Positions 56,947 through 64,000 of a DNA stretch of 64,000 nucleotides are shown in pieces. A program made the translations under genes and the position numbers. Source of the stretch: Tolumonas auensis DSM 9187 (GTDB lineage: Bacteria > Pseudomonadota > Gammaproteobacteria > Enterobacterales > Aeromonadaceae); contig NC_012691.1 in the NCBI RefSeq assembly GCF_000023065.1, forward strand, positions 296,501-360,500. Reading direction: 5' to 3'. The number at the start of each line of letters is the position of its first letter. Position 1 is the first letter of the stretch. The notes beneath the pieces were generated by a model. That model was given only the letters and a program-made list of their open reading frames with translations. It did no database searches and was not told the DNA's origin.

Positions 56947-57492
56947 ATGATTACAGCTATTCCCATGAAGGAAGATCGTGTAGCCAGCCATTTTACTAAG
57001 GCTGATAGTTTTGTTTTTGTTAATGAAAACGGAGATGTTTTATCCCGTAAGGCAAACCCTGCACTGAATGCAAATTGTTCAGGAAAAAAAGATCTGCTCG
57101 CCATGTTGCTTGCAGAAAATGCTAAGCGTGTGATTGTCCGAAATATTGGTGAGCGAATTCTGGGCAAATTGCTCGAAAGCCAATTTGCTGTATTTCAAAC
57201 GAGTTGTGGTCGACAAAATGTACAGGAGTTGGTGAGTGCCCAAGCAAATAAGTTGGTATTAATGACCAGCTCATCACAAGGCCGTCAATCATTGAACTAT
57301 GAAGCTAAACAAGCGAATGGTGGATGTGGTTGTGAGCATGATGGACATGAACCGCATCAATCCTGTTGTGGACAAGACGGACAGCACGAGCATTCACATC
57401 ATCAACATGGTGCCGGACGTTGCTGTCAGAATCGGAGTGATGCACAAAAAACTGGCCATGGTCATGGCAAAGGGCGTTGCTGTCATTCATGA
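56947..57492 (+). CDS. NifX/NifB-C-like metallocofactor protein with Cys/His-rich tail
   Basis: This 181-aa protein has a dinitrogenase iron-molybdenum cofactor domain (about 1-115), recognised by ITAIPMKEDRVASHFTKADSFVFVNENGD and AKRVIVRNIGERILGKLL. A tail of about 58 residues is packed with Cys and His (CGCEHDGHEPHQSCC... to ...RCCHS). The family carries Fe-Mo or Mo-Cu type clusters; no nif genes are near, so a nitrogenase role is unlikely. With DUF134 close by it recalls the orange-protein type of cluster carrier. The tail looks built to bind soft metals. AGGAG precedes the ATG. ATGA overlap with the next small gene. Confidence 0.87.
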   Translation: MITAIPMKEDRVASHFTKADSFVFVNENGDVLSRKANPALNANCSGKKDLLAMLLAENAKRVIVRNIGERILGKLLESQFAVFQTSCGRQNVQELVSAQANKLVLMTSSSQGRQSLNYEAKQANGGCGCEHDGHEPHQSCCGQDGQHEHSHHQHGAGRCCQNRSDAQKTGHGHGKGRCCHS

Positions 57493-57656
57493 ATATTTGG
57501 ATTGCCGTTTTAGCGGGTTTTATTTCACTACTGATCATTGCTGTAGCGATGATGGGCTTCTTTTTCTTGCTAACAAAAGCAGTTGAAAAATCAGTTCTAT
57601 CAGAAGAAAAAAACAACAATGCCGAAAGTGGTAAAGAGACAACTATTCATTTTTGA
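57489..57656 (+). CDS. small single-helix membrane protein
   Basis: This is a 55-aa frame whose ATG overlaps the stop of the NifX-like gene (ATGA). One hydrophobic helix (about residues 3-29, ending MMGFFFLLTK) is followed by a charged tail rich in Glu, Lys and Asn. It is faintly like short DUF3149-type membrane proteins, but I would not assign it. Translational coupling to the NifX-like gene suggests a membrane anchor or partner for that protein. Confidence 0.65.
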   Translation: MNIWIAVLAGFISLLIIAVAMMGFFFLLTKAVEKSVLSEEKNNNAESGKETTIHF

Positions 57657-57679
57657 TTTTATGAAATTTATATTTTTTA

Positions 57680-57693
57680 TTGGAATATGCCAA
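57680..57693. promoter_or_regulatory. degenerate GCATATGC-type palindrome before the peroxiredoxin gene
   Basis: TTGGAATATGCCAA differs from the inferred operator TTGGCATATGCCAA at one base. It lies 63 bp before the peroxiredoxin start, a usual operator position. Confidence 0.6.
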
Positions 57694-57756
57694 AAACTAA
57701 AGTATCCTTTATTTATTAGATGTCCCTAATGTATAGCTCTAACCAAGGAGTTTATA

Positions 57757-58404
57757 ATGACTGAAGCCGGAAATAATGTTGCTATGCCGCGTTTAAATGA
57801 AGCCGCACCTTCGTTTACAGCTAAAACAACACATGGCATGTTAAGTCTGTCTGATTACAAAGGTAAATGGTTGATTTTGTTCTCACACCCTGCTGATTTT
57901 ACGCCAGTATGCACGACAGAGTTTATGGGATTTGCGAAAGCCGGTGGTGATTTTAAAGCTCTGAACTGTGAATTACTGGGGTTATCGATTGATGGTGTTC
58001 ATGCTCATATTGCTTGGGCGCGTAGCATTAAAGATAACTTTGGCGTTGAGATCAATTTTCCCATCATTGCTGATTTGAATATGGCGGTCGCTCGTTCTTA
58101 TGGCATGGTTCAGCCAGGGGCTAGTGATACCTCGGCTGTGCGAGCAACATTTGTCATTGATCCTGACGGTGTTTTGCGGGCTATGCTGTATTACCCAATG
58201 AGTAATGGCCGTTCTGTCGCAGAGATCCTCCGTCTGGTTAAAGCTTTACAAACCACAGATAACAATGTTTGTGCAACTCCTGAAAATTGGCAGCCGGGAG
58301 ATGAAGTCATTGTTCCGCCGCCAGCCACGACGATGGCGGCAGAAGCACGTAAAAGCGAAGGCTTTAACTACACAGACTGGTATTTCAGTAAACGTAAATT
58401 ATAA
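57757..58404 (+). CDS. peroxiredoxin, AhpC/Prx6 (1-Cys-like) type
   Basis: This is a 215-aa thiol peroxidase that reduces H2O2, peroxynitrite or organic peroxides. The active-site motif is HPADFTPVCTTE with peroxidatic C52 and the Thr two residues-plus earlier. A Prx6-type C-terminal extension includes VCATPENWQPGDEVIVPPPAT, with another Cys near residue 171, and ends in GFNYTDWYFSKRKL. Other cysteines (C71) leave the resolving partner open. AAGGAG precedes the ATG. A GCATATGC-type site lies upstream and a terminator follows, so it may be transcribed alone. Confidence 0.92.
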   Translation: MTEAGNNVAMPRLNEAAPSFTAKTTHGMLSLSDYKGKWLILFSHPADFTPVCTTEFMGFAKAGGDFKALNCELLGLSIDGVHAHIAWARSIKDNFGVEINFPIIADLNMAVARSYGMVQPGASDTSAVRATFVIDPDGVLRAMLYYPMSNGRSVAEILRLVKALQTTDNNVCATPENWQPGDEVIVPPPATTMAAEARKSEGFNYTDWYFSKRKL

Positions 58405-58411
58405 CTCCGTT

Positions 58412-58446
58412 AAGACGGGGGAGATGTAGAGCCCCTGTCTTCTTTT
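58412..58446 (+). terminator. terminator after the peroxiredoxin gene
   Basis: AAGACGGGGG (58412-58421) pairs with CCCCTGTCTT (58432-58441) with one G-U pair around a 10-base loop, followed by CTTTT. It ends 13 bases before the TDT-permease start. Confidence 0.7.
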
Positions 58447-58458
58447 ACTGAGGTCAGT

Positions 58459-59436
58459 ATGAGTAATATCCAGACAGATCATGGCATTGTTGCCGAACAA
58501 AGCCGGTTATTGCATTTTCCGGTGTCTTTTTTTTCAATCGTGATGGGGTTAAGCGGAGTAACACTGGCCTGGAAAGCGGCTGGACAACCGACACCAGCTG
58601 CTATTCCATTCATGTTGATGTTGTTTACATCACTGGTGATGGTTGTCATCACATCGTTTTATGCCGTGAAACTTTTGCGTTATCCATCAGCTGTACTGGA
58701 TGAGTTACGCCATCCTGTTCGTCTTAATTTTTTCCCTGCATTTTCAATTAGTTTGTTACTACTGTCTGTGGCTTGGCAGGATTACTCGCAGATTTCATTT
58801 GGATTGTGGCTTTGTGGCGCCGTGATTCAATTTTGCCTGACTCTGTATGTCATGAGCAGTTGGATCCATCATTCGCATTACACATTGTCACATGCTAATC
58901 CGAGTTGGTTTATTCCCGTGGTGGGTAACATTATTGTGCCTATTACCGGTTCCCATTTTGCTTACACTGAGGTTAGCTGGTTTTTCTTCAGCATTGGTCT
59001 GGTCTTCTGGCTGGTGTTGTTGACGATTGTGCTTTACCGCTTGTTTTTTCATGAGCCCTTGCCAGCCCGTTTGACGCCGATGTTGTTTATTCTTCTGGCA
59101 CCACCATCCGTTGGATTTGTTTCATACAGTGGCTTGGTGGGCGGATTAGATAACTTTGGTCGGGTCCTCTATTACATTGCTTTGTTTCTCAGCCTGCTAC
59201 TCTTCAGTAATGTGCTGCGTTTTATCCGCCTTCCATTTTTTCTTTCTTCATGGGCATATTCCTTTCCGGTTGCTGCATTGACGATAGCCACGAAGAAAAT
59301 GTTTATGTTTACCGCGTTACCTCTTTTTAACGTTTTATTTATGGCATTGATTTCCATATTGTCGCTTTTGGTGCTGTGGCTTGTGGTCAGAACCTGCAAA
59401 GCAGTTATTGCCGGTGAATTGTGCCGACCTGAATAA
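58459..59436 (+). CDS. TDT/SLAC1-family anion transporter (TehA-like)
   Basis: This is a 325-aa membrane protein with about ten helices of the tellurite-resistance/dicarboxylate transporter (TDT) family. It begins LLHFPVSFFSIVMGLSGVTLAWKAAG, a typical first helix, with NPSWFIPVVGNIIVPI and LFILLAPPSVGFVSYSGL later. Members include TehA, Mae1, the sulfite exporter Ssu1 and SLAC1 anion channels. In this sulfur-rich context, export of sulfite or another small anion is plausible but unproven. GAGGT precedes the ATG. It is followed by the CoA-disulfide reductase fusion after 51 bp. Confidence 0.87.
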   Translation: MSNIQTDHGIVAEQSRLLHFPVSFFSIVMGLSGVTLAWKAAGQPTPAAIPFMLMLFTSLVMVVITSFYAVKLLRYPSAVLDELRHPVRLNFFPAFSISLLLLSVAWQDYSQISFGLWLCGAVIQFCLTLYVMSSWIHHSHYTLSHANPSWFIPVVGNIIVPITGSHFAYTEVSWFFFSIGLVFWLVLLTIVLYRLFFHEPLPARLTPMLFILLAPPSVGFVSYSGLVGGLDNFGRVLYYIALFLSLLLFSNVLRFIRLPFFLSSWAYSFPVAALTIATKKMFMFTALPLFNVLFMALISILSLLVLWLVVRTCKAVIAGELCRPE

Positions 59437-59487
59437 AAACAATGTGGTTGCTTAAATTATTCATTATCTGACTTGCAGGAATCGACT

Positions 59488-61197
59488 ATGACTAAAATTG
59501 TGATCATCGGTGGTGTTGCTGGCGGTGCATCGGCTGCGGCCAGAGCGCGTCGTTTATCAGAAACCGCAGAAATTATTGTGCTTGAACGAGGAGAATTTGT
59601 TTCTTTTGCGAATTGTGGTTTGCCCTATCACATCAGCGGAGAGATTGAAGCCAGAGACGCCTTATTGCTGCAAACACCAGAGAGTTTCCGCCACCGGTTT
59701 AATGTGGATGTTCGGGTTTTCAATGAAGTTATTGCTATCGACAAACATAAAAAAGAAGTCACAGTGCGTCGGGTTTTAACGGGGGAAATCTATCAGGAAT
59801 CCTACGATAAGTTATTGCTGAGCCCTGGCGCTTCACCGGTTAAACCGCCGATTCCTGGTATCAACAGTCACTATGTCTTTAGTCTGCGTAATATTCCGGA
59901 TATGGATCAAATACTATCTTCCTTGTTACTGAATCAACCACAACATGCCACTGTTGTCGGTGGTGGTTTTATCGGGCTGGAAATGGTTGAGGCATTACAC
60001 CATCGTGGGATCAAGGTGACATTACTGGAGTTGTCCGATCAGGTTATGGCGCCGGTAGACCGCGAAATGGCCAATATGCTGCATCAGGAATTGGTCGAGA
60101 AAGGGGTCGATTTACGCCTGAATACCGGATTGGCGGCAGTGACAGAGCTGGAGATCCAACCTGCAGAGCCTGAGGCAACAGGTGAATATGATAAGCAAAT
60201 TGAACATACCAACACGCTGGAATTGATGTTGAGTACCGGCGAGATGCTGAAAACCGGACTGGTTGTGCTGGCGATTGGTGTCAAACCCGAAACCATGTTG
60301 GCAAATCAAGCGGGTATCGAGTTGGGTGCCCGAGGTGGGATCAAAGTTGATGCCCGGATGTGTACTTCTGATCCTGACATCTTTGCGGTTGGTGATGTGG
60401 TTGAAACCGAAGATTTTGTGACCGCATTACCTTCGCTGGTGCCACTTGCTGGCCCTGCAAACCGTCAAGGGCGTATCGCTGCGGATAATATGCTGGGGCG
60501 CCGCGAAATATATCGACGTACACAAGGTACATCTATTTGTAAGCTGTTTGACATGGCGATCGGCAGTACGGGCTTGAATGAAAAAACGCTGAAACGCCTA
60601 AAACTGCCTTATGAAAAAATTTACGTTCATACCGCCAGCCATGCCAGTTATTACCCGGGTGCGCATCCGGTTACGTTGAAATTATTGTTTAATCCGACGG
60701 ATGGTGAAATTTTAGGCGCTCAGGCGGCTGGGCTGGATGGTGTAGATAAACGCATCGACGTCTTGGCCGTTGCTCAGCGAGCGCGGATGAGCGTTTATAC
60801 ATTGCAGGATCTGGAACTCACCTATGCTCCGCCCTTCGGTTCAGCCCGTGATGTTGTCAATCAGGCTGGCATGGTGGCATCAAATATTCTTAAAGGTGAT
60901 GAAGCGGTTTGCCACTCGGAAGAGTTATTACTCGGCGCGTCAGATCAAATCGTATTAGATGTTCGCAATCCGCCTGAATTGGAAGCATCCGGCACTTTCC
61001 CTGATGCCATCAATATTCCACTGGATCAATTGCGTCAGCGGTTACACGAATTGCCGAAAGATAAAGAGATTCTGGTTGCCTGTCAGGTTGGTTTACGAGG
61101 GCATGTCGCCTGCCGGATGTTGATTCAACACGGGTTTAAAGCCCGCAATCTGACCGGTGGATTCAAAACCTATCAAATGGTCACCACAAAATTTTAA
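59488..61197 (+). CDS. CoA-disulfide/polysulfide reductase with C-terminal rhodanese domain
   Basis: This 569-aa flavoprotein fusion has FAD-binding IVIIGGVAGGASAAARARRL and the single active cysteine C43 in SFANCGLPYHISG, as in CoA-disulfide reductases. An NAD(P)H-binding VVGGGFIGLEMVEAL, DPDIFAVGDVVE and a dimerisation domain follow. The C-terminal rhodanese domain (about 480-569) has the active loop CQVGLRG. Relatives (CoADR-Rhd, Npsr of Shewanella) reduce persulfides and polysulfides with CoA. The ATG at 59488 is the family start; an earlier TTG was rejected. It appears to lead a run with the four small genes after it. Confidence 0.93.
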   Translation: MTKIVIIGGVAGGASAAARARRLSETAEIIVLERGEFVSFANCGLPYHISGEIEARDALLLQTPESFRHRFNVDVRVFNEVIAIDKHKKEVTVRRVLTGEIYQESYDKLLLSPGASPVKPPIPGINSHYVFSLRNIPDMDQILSSLLLNQPQHATVVGGGFIGLEMVEALHHRGIKVTLLELSDQVMAPVDREMANMLHQELVEKGVDLRLNTGLAAVTELEIQPAEPEATGEYDKQIEHTNTLELMLSTGEMLKTGLVVLAIGVKPETMLANQAGIELGARGGIKVDARMCTSDPDIFAVGDVVETEDFVTALPSLVPLAGPANRQGRIAADNMLGRREIYRRTQGTSICKLFDMAIGSTGLNEKTLKRLKLPYEKIYVHTASHASYYPGAHPVTLKLLFNPTDGEILGAQAAGLDGVDKRIDVLAVAQRARMSVYTLQDLELTYAPPFGSARDVVNQAGMVASNILKGDEAVCHSEELLLGASDQIVLDVRNPPELEASGTFPDAINIPLDQLRQRLHELPKDKEILVACQVGLRGHVACRMLIQHGFKARNLTGGFKTYQMVTTKF

Positions 61198-61226
61198 TAA
61201 TTTCTGTTTATAAATAAGGAGTCATC

Positions 61227-61571
61227 ATGGCTAAAAGTTACAAAGAAATTAATCAGGATCAACGGCAGTTCGGTTCGGCATATCGCAAGGCCAGCCCGGA
61301 TACCATGAATGCTTTTTTGGCTTTGCACAAGGCGGCGATGGTTGAAGGCGCTGTCAGTATTAAGCATAAAGAGCTGATTGCTACCGGCATTGCTATTGCA
61401 GCCCGTTGTGATGGTTGCATTGGCGCGCATGTCGCGGCAGCACTGAAAGCTGGCGCAACAAAACAAGAACTGATTGAAACAATCGATGTGGCTGTATTGA
61501 TGGGCGGTGGTCCGGCGATTATTTATGGTACACAGGCACTGGCGGCGGTCGAAGAGCTCTCTGCCGAATAA
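61227..61571 (+). CDS. AhpD-like carboxymuconolactone decarboxylase family protein
   Basis: This is a 114-aa helical protein of the CMD/AhpD family. The redox motif C61-D-G-C64 with H68 (RCDGCIGAHVAAALKAGAT) is the AhpD peroxidase-type CxxC...H site. It probably forms a thiol-disulfide relay, which would suit the nearby peroxiredoxin and CoA-disulfide reductase. AAGGAG precedes the ATG, 29 bp after the previous gene. Confidence 0.9.
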   Translation: MAKSYKEINQDQRQFGSAYRKASPDTMNAFLALHKAAMVEGAVSIKHKELIATGIAIAARCDGCIGAHVAAALKAGATKQELIETIDVAVLMGGGPAIIYGTQALAAVEELSAE

Positions 61572-61582
61572 CTCAGTGATAT

Positions 61583-61606
61583 TCAGGAAGGCGATATCCT
61601 TCCTGA
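61583..61606 (+). repeat. intercistronic hairpin after the AhpD-like gene
   Basis: TCAGGAAGG (61583-61591) and CCTTCCTGA (61598-61606) form a 9-bp stem around CGATAT. No T run follows, so it may set the relative level of the flanking messages rather than terminate. Confidence 0.5.
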
Positions 61607-61624
61607 TCTGAAAGCAGGAATAGC

Positions 61625-62050
61625 ATGAAAACCTATCAGGCATGTCTGCAAAGCCATGCACATTGTGTTGTGTGCAGTGACGGCTCAACTAATCCGCATT
61701 CACTGCAACTAAGTTTTAAGCAGATCACCGAAAATGAAGTTGCGGCAGATTATCAGGTCGATAAAAAACATCAGGGCTATACCGATTTATTACACGGCGG
61801 CATCGCTAGTACGTTACTGGATGCAGCGATGACGCACTGTTTGTTGTCGAAAGGGATTGAAGCGCTGACAGCAGAGCTGAATGTCCGTTTCCATACACCG
61901 GTCTTGGTGGGAGATTCAGTTCAGGTCATCGGTCGATTAATCAGCCAGCGGCGTGGCATCTATCTATTAGAAGCGACCTTATCGGTGGCGAAACAGATTT
62001 GTGTTAAAGCCACCGGAAAATTCATTCAGCCTAAAGGGGGCGTGATCTAG
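61625..62050 (+). CDS. PaaI-type hotdog-fold thioesterase
   Basis: This is a 141-aa hotdog-fold protein. The catalytic-region signature HQGYTDLLHGGIASTLLDAAMTHCLL (HGG-x-x-x-x-x-x-D) and the central strand TAELNVRFHTPVLVGDSVQVIGRLI match PaaI/DUF4442-like acyl-CoA thioesterases. The N-terminus carries CVVCSDG with closely spaced Cys. In this operon the CoA link is interesting, since the upstream enzyme uses CoA persulfide; the substrate could be an acyl- or thio-CoA. Substrate unproven. Confidence 0.86.
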   Translation: MKTYQACLQSHAHCVVCSDGSTNPHSLQLSFKQITENEVAADYQVDKKHQGYTDLLHGGIASTLLDAAMTHCLLSKGIEALTAELNVRFHTPVLVGDSVQVIGRLISQRRGIYLLEATLSVAKQICVKATGKFIQPKGGVI

Positions 62051-62051
62051 C

Positions 62052-62894
62052 GTGAGTTGCCGGTTTGAGTTAACTGTCATTTGTGATAATCATGCCAAGA
62101 ATGAATTACTTTCAGAACATGGCCTCTCGTTTCATATCCTGGCAGATGGATTGACAATTTTGTTTGATACCGGCGGTGGTGAGACATTGCTGCCTAATGC
62201 GATGAAATTGGGTATCGATTTGGCAAATTGCACGCATCTGGTATTAAGTCATGGTCACTACGATCATACTGGTGGCATTGCTCAAATGCTGGCGAAAAAT
62301 ACGCACTGTTCGGTGATTGCGCACCCGTTTATTCTGTCTGAGCGCTATAGCCGTCATGCTGATCGCCCCGTTAAACGGATCGGTATGCCTGTGAGCGTAC
62401 GGGCAGTATTACAACAGTTAGATCCGGTACGGTTGCATTGCAGTCCGGTTGCTTCTTTTATCAGTGATAACATCGGTATCACCGGCTTTATTCCCCGCAC
62501 TCATGTATTTGAAGATACCGGCGGGCCGTTTTATCTTGATGAGACGGGGCAGTTTGCAGACCTGATCCCGGATGATCAGGCGTTATGGATCAACACACCG
62601 CAAGGGCTTGTCGTTATCTTAGGCTGTTGTCATTCCGGAGTGATCAATACGGTTGAATACATTCGTCAGCTCAATGATGGCGCCAGTGTCGCTGGTATTA
62701 TTGGCGGGCTGCATTTGCTGCATGCCTCTGCTGAACGGCTTGAACAGACAATAATTTATTTGAAAAAGCTAAAACCGCAGTTCATCTATGCAGGGCATTG
62801 CACAGGAGATGACGTTATTGTTAAGTTGCGGGAGAATTTGCGGGACACTGCAGTTGGCCAGTTTTTCGCTGGTATGCAAATAGGCACCGAATAA
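62052..62894 (+). CDS. metallo-beta-lactamase fold hydrolase
   Basis: This is a 280-aa MBL-fold protein with the zinc motif H67-G-H69-Y-D71-H72 (LVLSHGHYDHTGG) and late ligands in ILGCCHSGVINTV and IYAGHCTGDDV. Spacing is like that of the DHPS-like MBL group found in many anaerobes beside DUF134 and NifX-type genes, not that of ETHE1 persulfide dioxygenase. It starts with GTG at 62052, right after the thioesterase stop, with GGGGG upstream. Reaction unknown. Confidence 0.85.
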   Translation: MSCRFELTVICDNHAKNELLSEHGLSFHILADGLTILFDTGGGETLLPNAMKLGIDLANCTHLVLSHGHYDHTGGIAQMLAKNTHCSVIAHPFILSERYSRHADRPVKRIGMPVSVRAVLQQLDPVRLHCSPVASFISDNIGITGFIPRTHVFEDTGGPFYLDETGQFADLIPDDQALWINTPQGLVVILGCCHSGVINTVEYIRQLNDGASVAGIIGGLHLLHASAERLEQTIIYLKKLKPQFIYAGHCTGDDVIVKLRENLRDTAVGQFFAGMQIGTE

Positions 62895-62923
62895 CAAGAT
62901 TTATTAATCATAGGAATAAAACT

Positions 62924-63262
62924 ATGTTCAGAGTATTTTTATTATTTACAGCATTAACTGGCTGTTTTACGGTCAGCGCTAAAGAGTGGTTGATTGATGT
63001 CAGAACTGCTGCTGAGTACACCATTGAGCATGCTGATGGTGCGGCGAACATTGAATACCAGCAGATAGTGATTGGAGCACAGCAGGCCGGTATTGAAAAG
63101 CAAGATACGGTGCATCTGTATTGCCGATCCGGTCGTCGAGCTGAGATTGCCAAAGAGTTATTAATACAAAATGGATATCAAAAGGTGGAAAATCTGGGTT
63201 CATTGCAAGACGCAGAAAGCTGGGCTAAAACCTCGCATCTTGCCGTGGCGACTAATCACTAA
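62924..63262 (+). CDS. periplasmic rhodanese (PspE-like)
   Basis: This is a 112-aa single-domain rhodanese with a signal peptide (residues 1-19, ending VSA). It has WLIDVRTAAEYTIEHADGAANIEYQQI and the persulfide cysteine C67 in the active loop YCRSGRRAE. It resembles PspE, an exported sulfurtransferase. It would handle sulfane sulfur in the periplasm, complementing the cytoplasmic rhodanese fusion upstream. It is the last gene of the plus-strand run. Confidence 0.9.
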   Translation: MFRVFLLFTALTGCFTVSAKEWLIDVRTAAEYTIEHADGAANIEYQQIVIGAQQAGIEKQDTVHLYCRSGRRAEIAKELLIQNGYQKVENLGSLQDAESWAKTSHLAVATNH

Positions 63263-63269
63263 TACCGCG

Positions 63270-63878
63270 CTACTTTTTCTGACCAATCAACAAAAAAACA
63301 GGGAAATCAACTTCCTGACCGTTGATGATTTTCCTGTTTACAAATCCGGTACAGGAATGGATGACATTCAGACCAGAATTCTGAAATTCCTGCTTAATTT
63401 CAGCGCGTTCAAAGCCATGGTGCGGAACAGTTTCCTTACTGTGAAATAAGCCATCTTCCTTATCTAAATCACAGATACAGAGATAGCCTTCAGGATGTAG
63501 CGATTGACTAAGATCAGCAATAGTTTGCTTATGATCTGCGATGTGATGCAGCACCATCGAAGAAAAAATCAGATCATAACGGTCAACAATCTTGGCAACA
63601 TTCAGGTCTACTATTTTTGCTGACGTACAAGCAGATATTTTCAGCTTATTTTCTACTTCAGATAGCATACCGCGAGAGGTATCGCTGAAGGTCATTTCTC
63701 CCACTTTTTCAATGAGATTGAAACCAAGCAAACCTGTGCCACAACCAAATTCCAGCGCTTTGGTTGCTCGTGTTAAAGGGATCGTCTGTTCTATTATTTG
63801 GGCAATGGCCTTAGCCTGCGCAACCCGCTGGTGCTTTGTATCCCATTCTTTTGCGGCGTTATCAAAAAAGTCTGACAT
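63270..63878 (-). CDS. class I SAM-dependent methyltransferase
   Basis: This is a 202-aa methyltransferase with SAM motif I ALEFGCGTGLLGFNLIEKVG (about residues 41-60). It also has DLIFSSMVLHHIADHKQTI and LHPEGYLCICDLDKEDGLFH further on. It resembles small-molecule or thiol/metalloid methyltransferases of the UbiE/Methyltransf_11 group. It converges with the rhodanese gene with only 7 bases between the stops. Substrate unknown; membership of the transposon cargo is inferred because no left end has been reached. Confidence 0.87.
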   Translation of the reverse strand: MSDFFDNAAKEWDTKHQRVAQAKAIAQIIEQTIPLTRATKALEFGCGTGLLGFNLIEKVGEMTFSDTSRGMLSEVENKLKISACTSAKIVDLNVAKIVDRYDLIFSSMVLHHIADHKQTIADLSQSLHPEGYLCICDLDKEDGLFHSKETVPHHGFERAEIKQEFQNSGLNVIHSCTGFVNRKIINGQEVDFPVFLLIGQKK

Positions 63879-64000
63879 ATCAAAAGTTAGTGTGTGGAAA
63901 ATCCGTATTATTCAAGCTTGGCATTATAGCATTGATGTAGTGTCAGGAGTTTCGTACACCAATGACTTGCACAACAGAACCCGTCCCAGTATGGCCAATA
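63879..64000. other. window end, nothing recognised
   Basis: The last 122 bases hold the upstream region of the methyltransferase gene. I see no TnsB-type repeats, no terminal ACA next to GGAGA and no start of another gene. Confidence 0.5.

Larger units (their letters stand above)
46357..64000 (+). mobile_element. Tn7-family transposon (right end, tnsABCDE and cargo; left end outside window)
   Basis: The element begins TGTTGG at 46357 and includes the right end with TnsB sites, tnsA-tnsB-tnsC-tnsD-tnsE and a block of cargo genes. All five transposition proteins resemble those of Tn7 along their whole length. The DNA of the tns genes is visibly richer in A/T than the host genes before it. No left end (inverted TnsB sites ending in ACA next to GGAGA) was found before 64000, so the cargo listed here is probably incomplete. 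Whether the last genes truly belong to the element is inferred. Confidence 0.88.

Noticed and set aside
56947..57492. A nitrogen-fixation role for the NifX-like protein.
   Set aside because: No nif structural or assembly genes lie in the window; the family is used widely outside nitrogenase.
62052..62894. ETHE1-type persulfide dioxygenase for the MBL protein.
   Set aside because: The zinc motif is general for MBL enzymes, and the C-terminal CCHSG and GHCTGDD segments fit the DHPS-like MBL group better.
46357..64000. A CRISPR-associated transposon (CAST).
   Set aside because: No cas genes, repeats or spacer array are present in the window, and the element has standard TnsD and TnsE with insertion at attTn7.
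63879..64000. Tn7 left end at the window edge.
   Set aside because: No inverted TnsB-type repeats, no terminal ACA and no GGAGA duplication are visible.

Overview
The window reads as a chromosomal stretch of a Gammaproteobacterium. The csdA-csdE/tcdA cluster, ilvY/ilvC, pgi, the mtlADR and fruBKA phosphotransferase operons, a Cra-type fructose regulator and the glmU-(DeoR regulator)-glmS order all fit this class. My best guess is Aeromonadales, something close to Tolumonas or Aeromonas. That placement comes from protein resemblance and gene order, not from a marker gene. No rRNA, tRNA or CRISPR array was seen.

Layout of the host part (1-46331). Bases 1-14776 hold the Rep helicase (-), a two-gene envelope pair (+), csdA-csdE (+), a degenerate EAL protein (+), tcdA (-), a four-gene glycolipid operon (GT2, LAB_N protein, ArnT-like GT39, nucleotide-sugar epimerase, +) and pqiABC (-). 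Bases 14877-25441 hold ilvC (-) and divergent ilvY (+), pgi (+), a periplasmic-binding/GGDEF protein (-) and the mannitol genes mtlA-mtlD-mtlR (+) behind two CRP-type palindromes. Bases 25414-31105 hold fruB-fruK-fruA (-), divergent from a Cra-like regulator and an RpiB/LacB-family isomerase, with three Cra-type operators at the fruB/cra junction. Bases 31251-41877 hold a MATE pump (+), macA-macB-nodT (-), an EamA permease (-), modE-modB-modC without modA (-) and a LuxR solo (-). glmU, a DeoR-type regulator and glmS then close the host part.

From 46357 to the window end lies a close relative of transposon Tn7. It is inserted exactly 25 bp after the glmS stop codon. The right end has four TnsB-type repeats and is followed by the full tnsABCDE set, with catalytic residues at the same numbers as in Tn7. 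No Tn7 left end is visible before 64000, so the element runs on past the window.

The cargo (about 54.3-63.9 kb) is unusual. It holds a DUF134 regulator, a zinc-independent L36 ribosomal protein gene behind a Zur-type palindrome, a half-size TSUP permease, a DsbB, a Fur paralogue, a NifX-like protein with a Cys/His-rich tail and a small membrane protein. A 1-Cys peroxiredoxin, a TDT/SLAC1 permease, a CoA-disulfide-reductase/rhodanese fusion, an AhpD-like protein, a hotdog thioesterase, an MBL hydrolase, a periplasmic rhodanese and a methyltransferase follow. A palindrome with core GCATATGC recurs before DUF134, dsbB (twice) and nifX (twice), with a one-mismatch copy before the peroxiredoxin. 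This suggests a self-contained regulon for sulfane-sulfur/thiol redox and metal stress, carried by a site-specific transposon. That is the most promising lead in the window.
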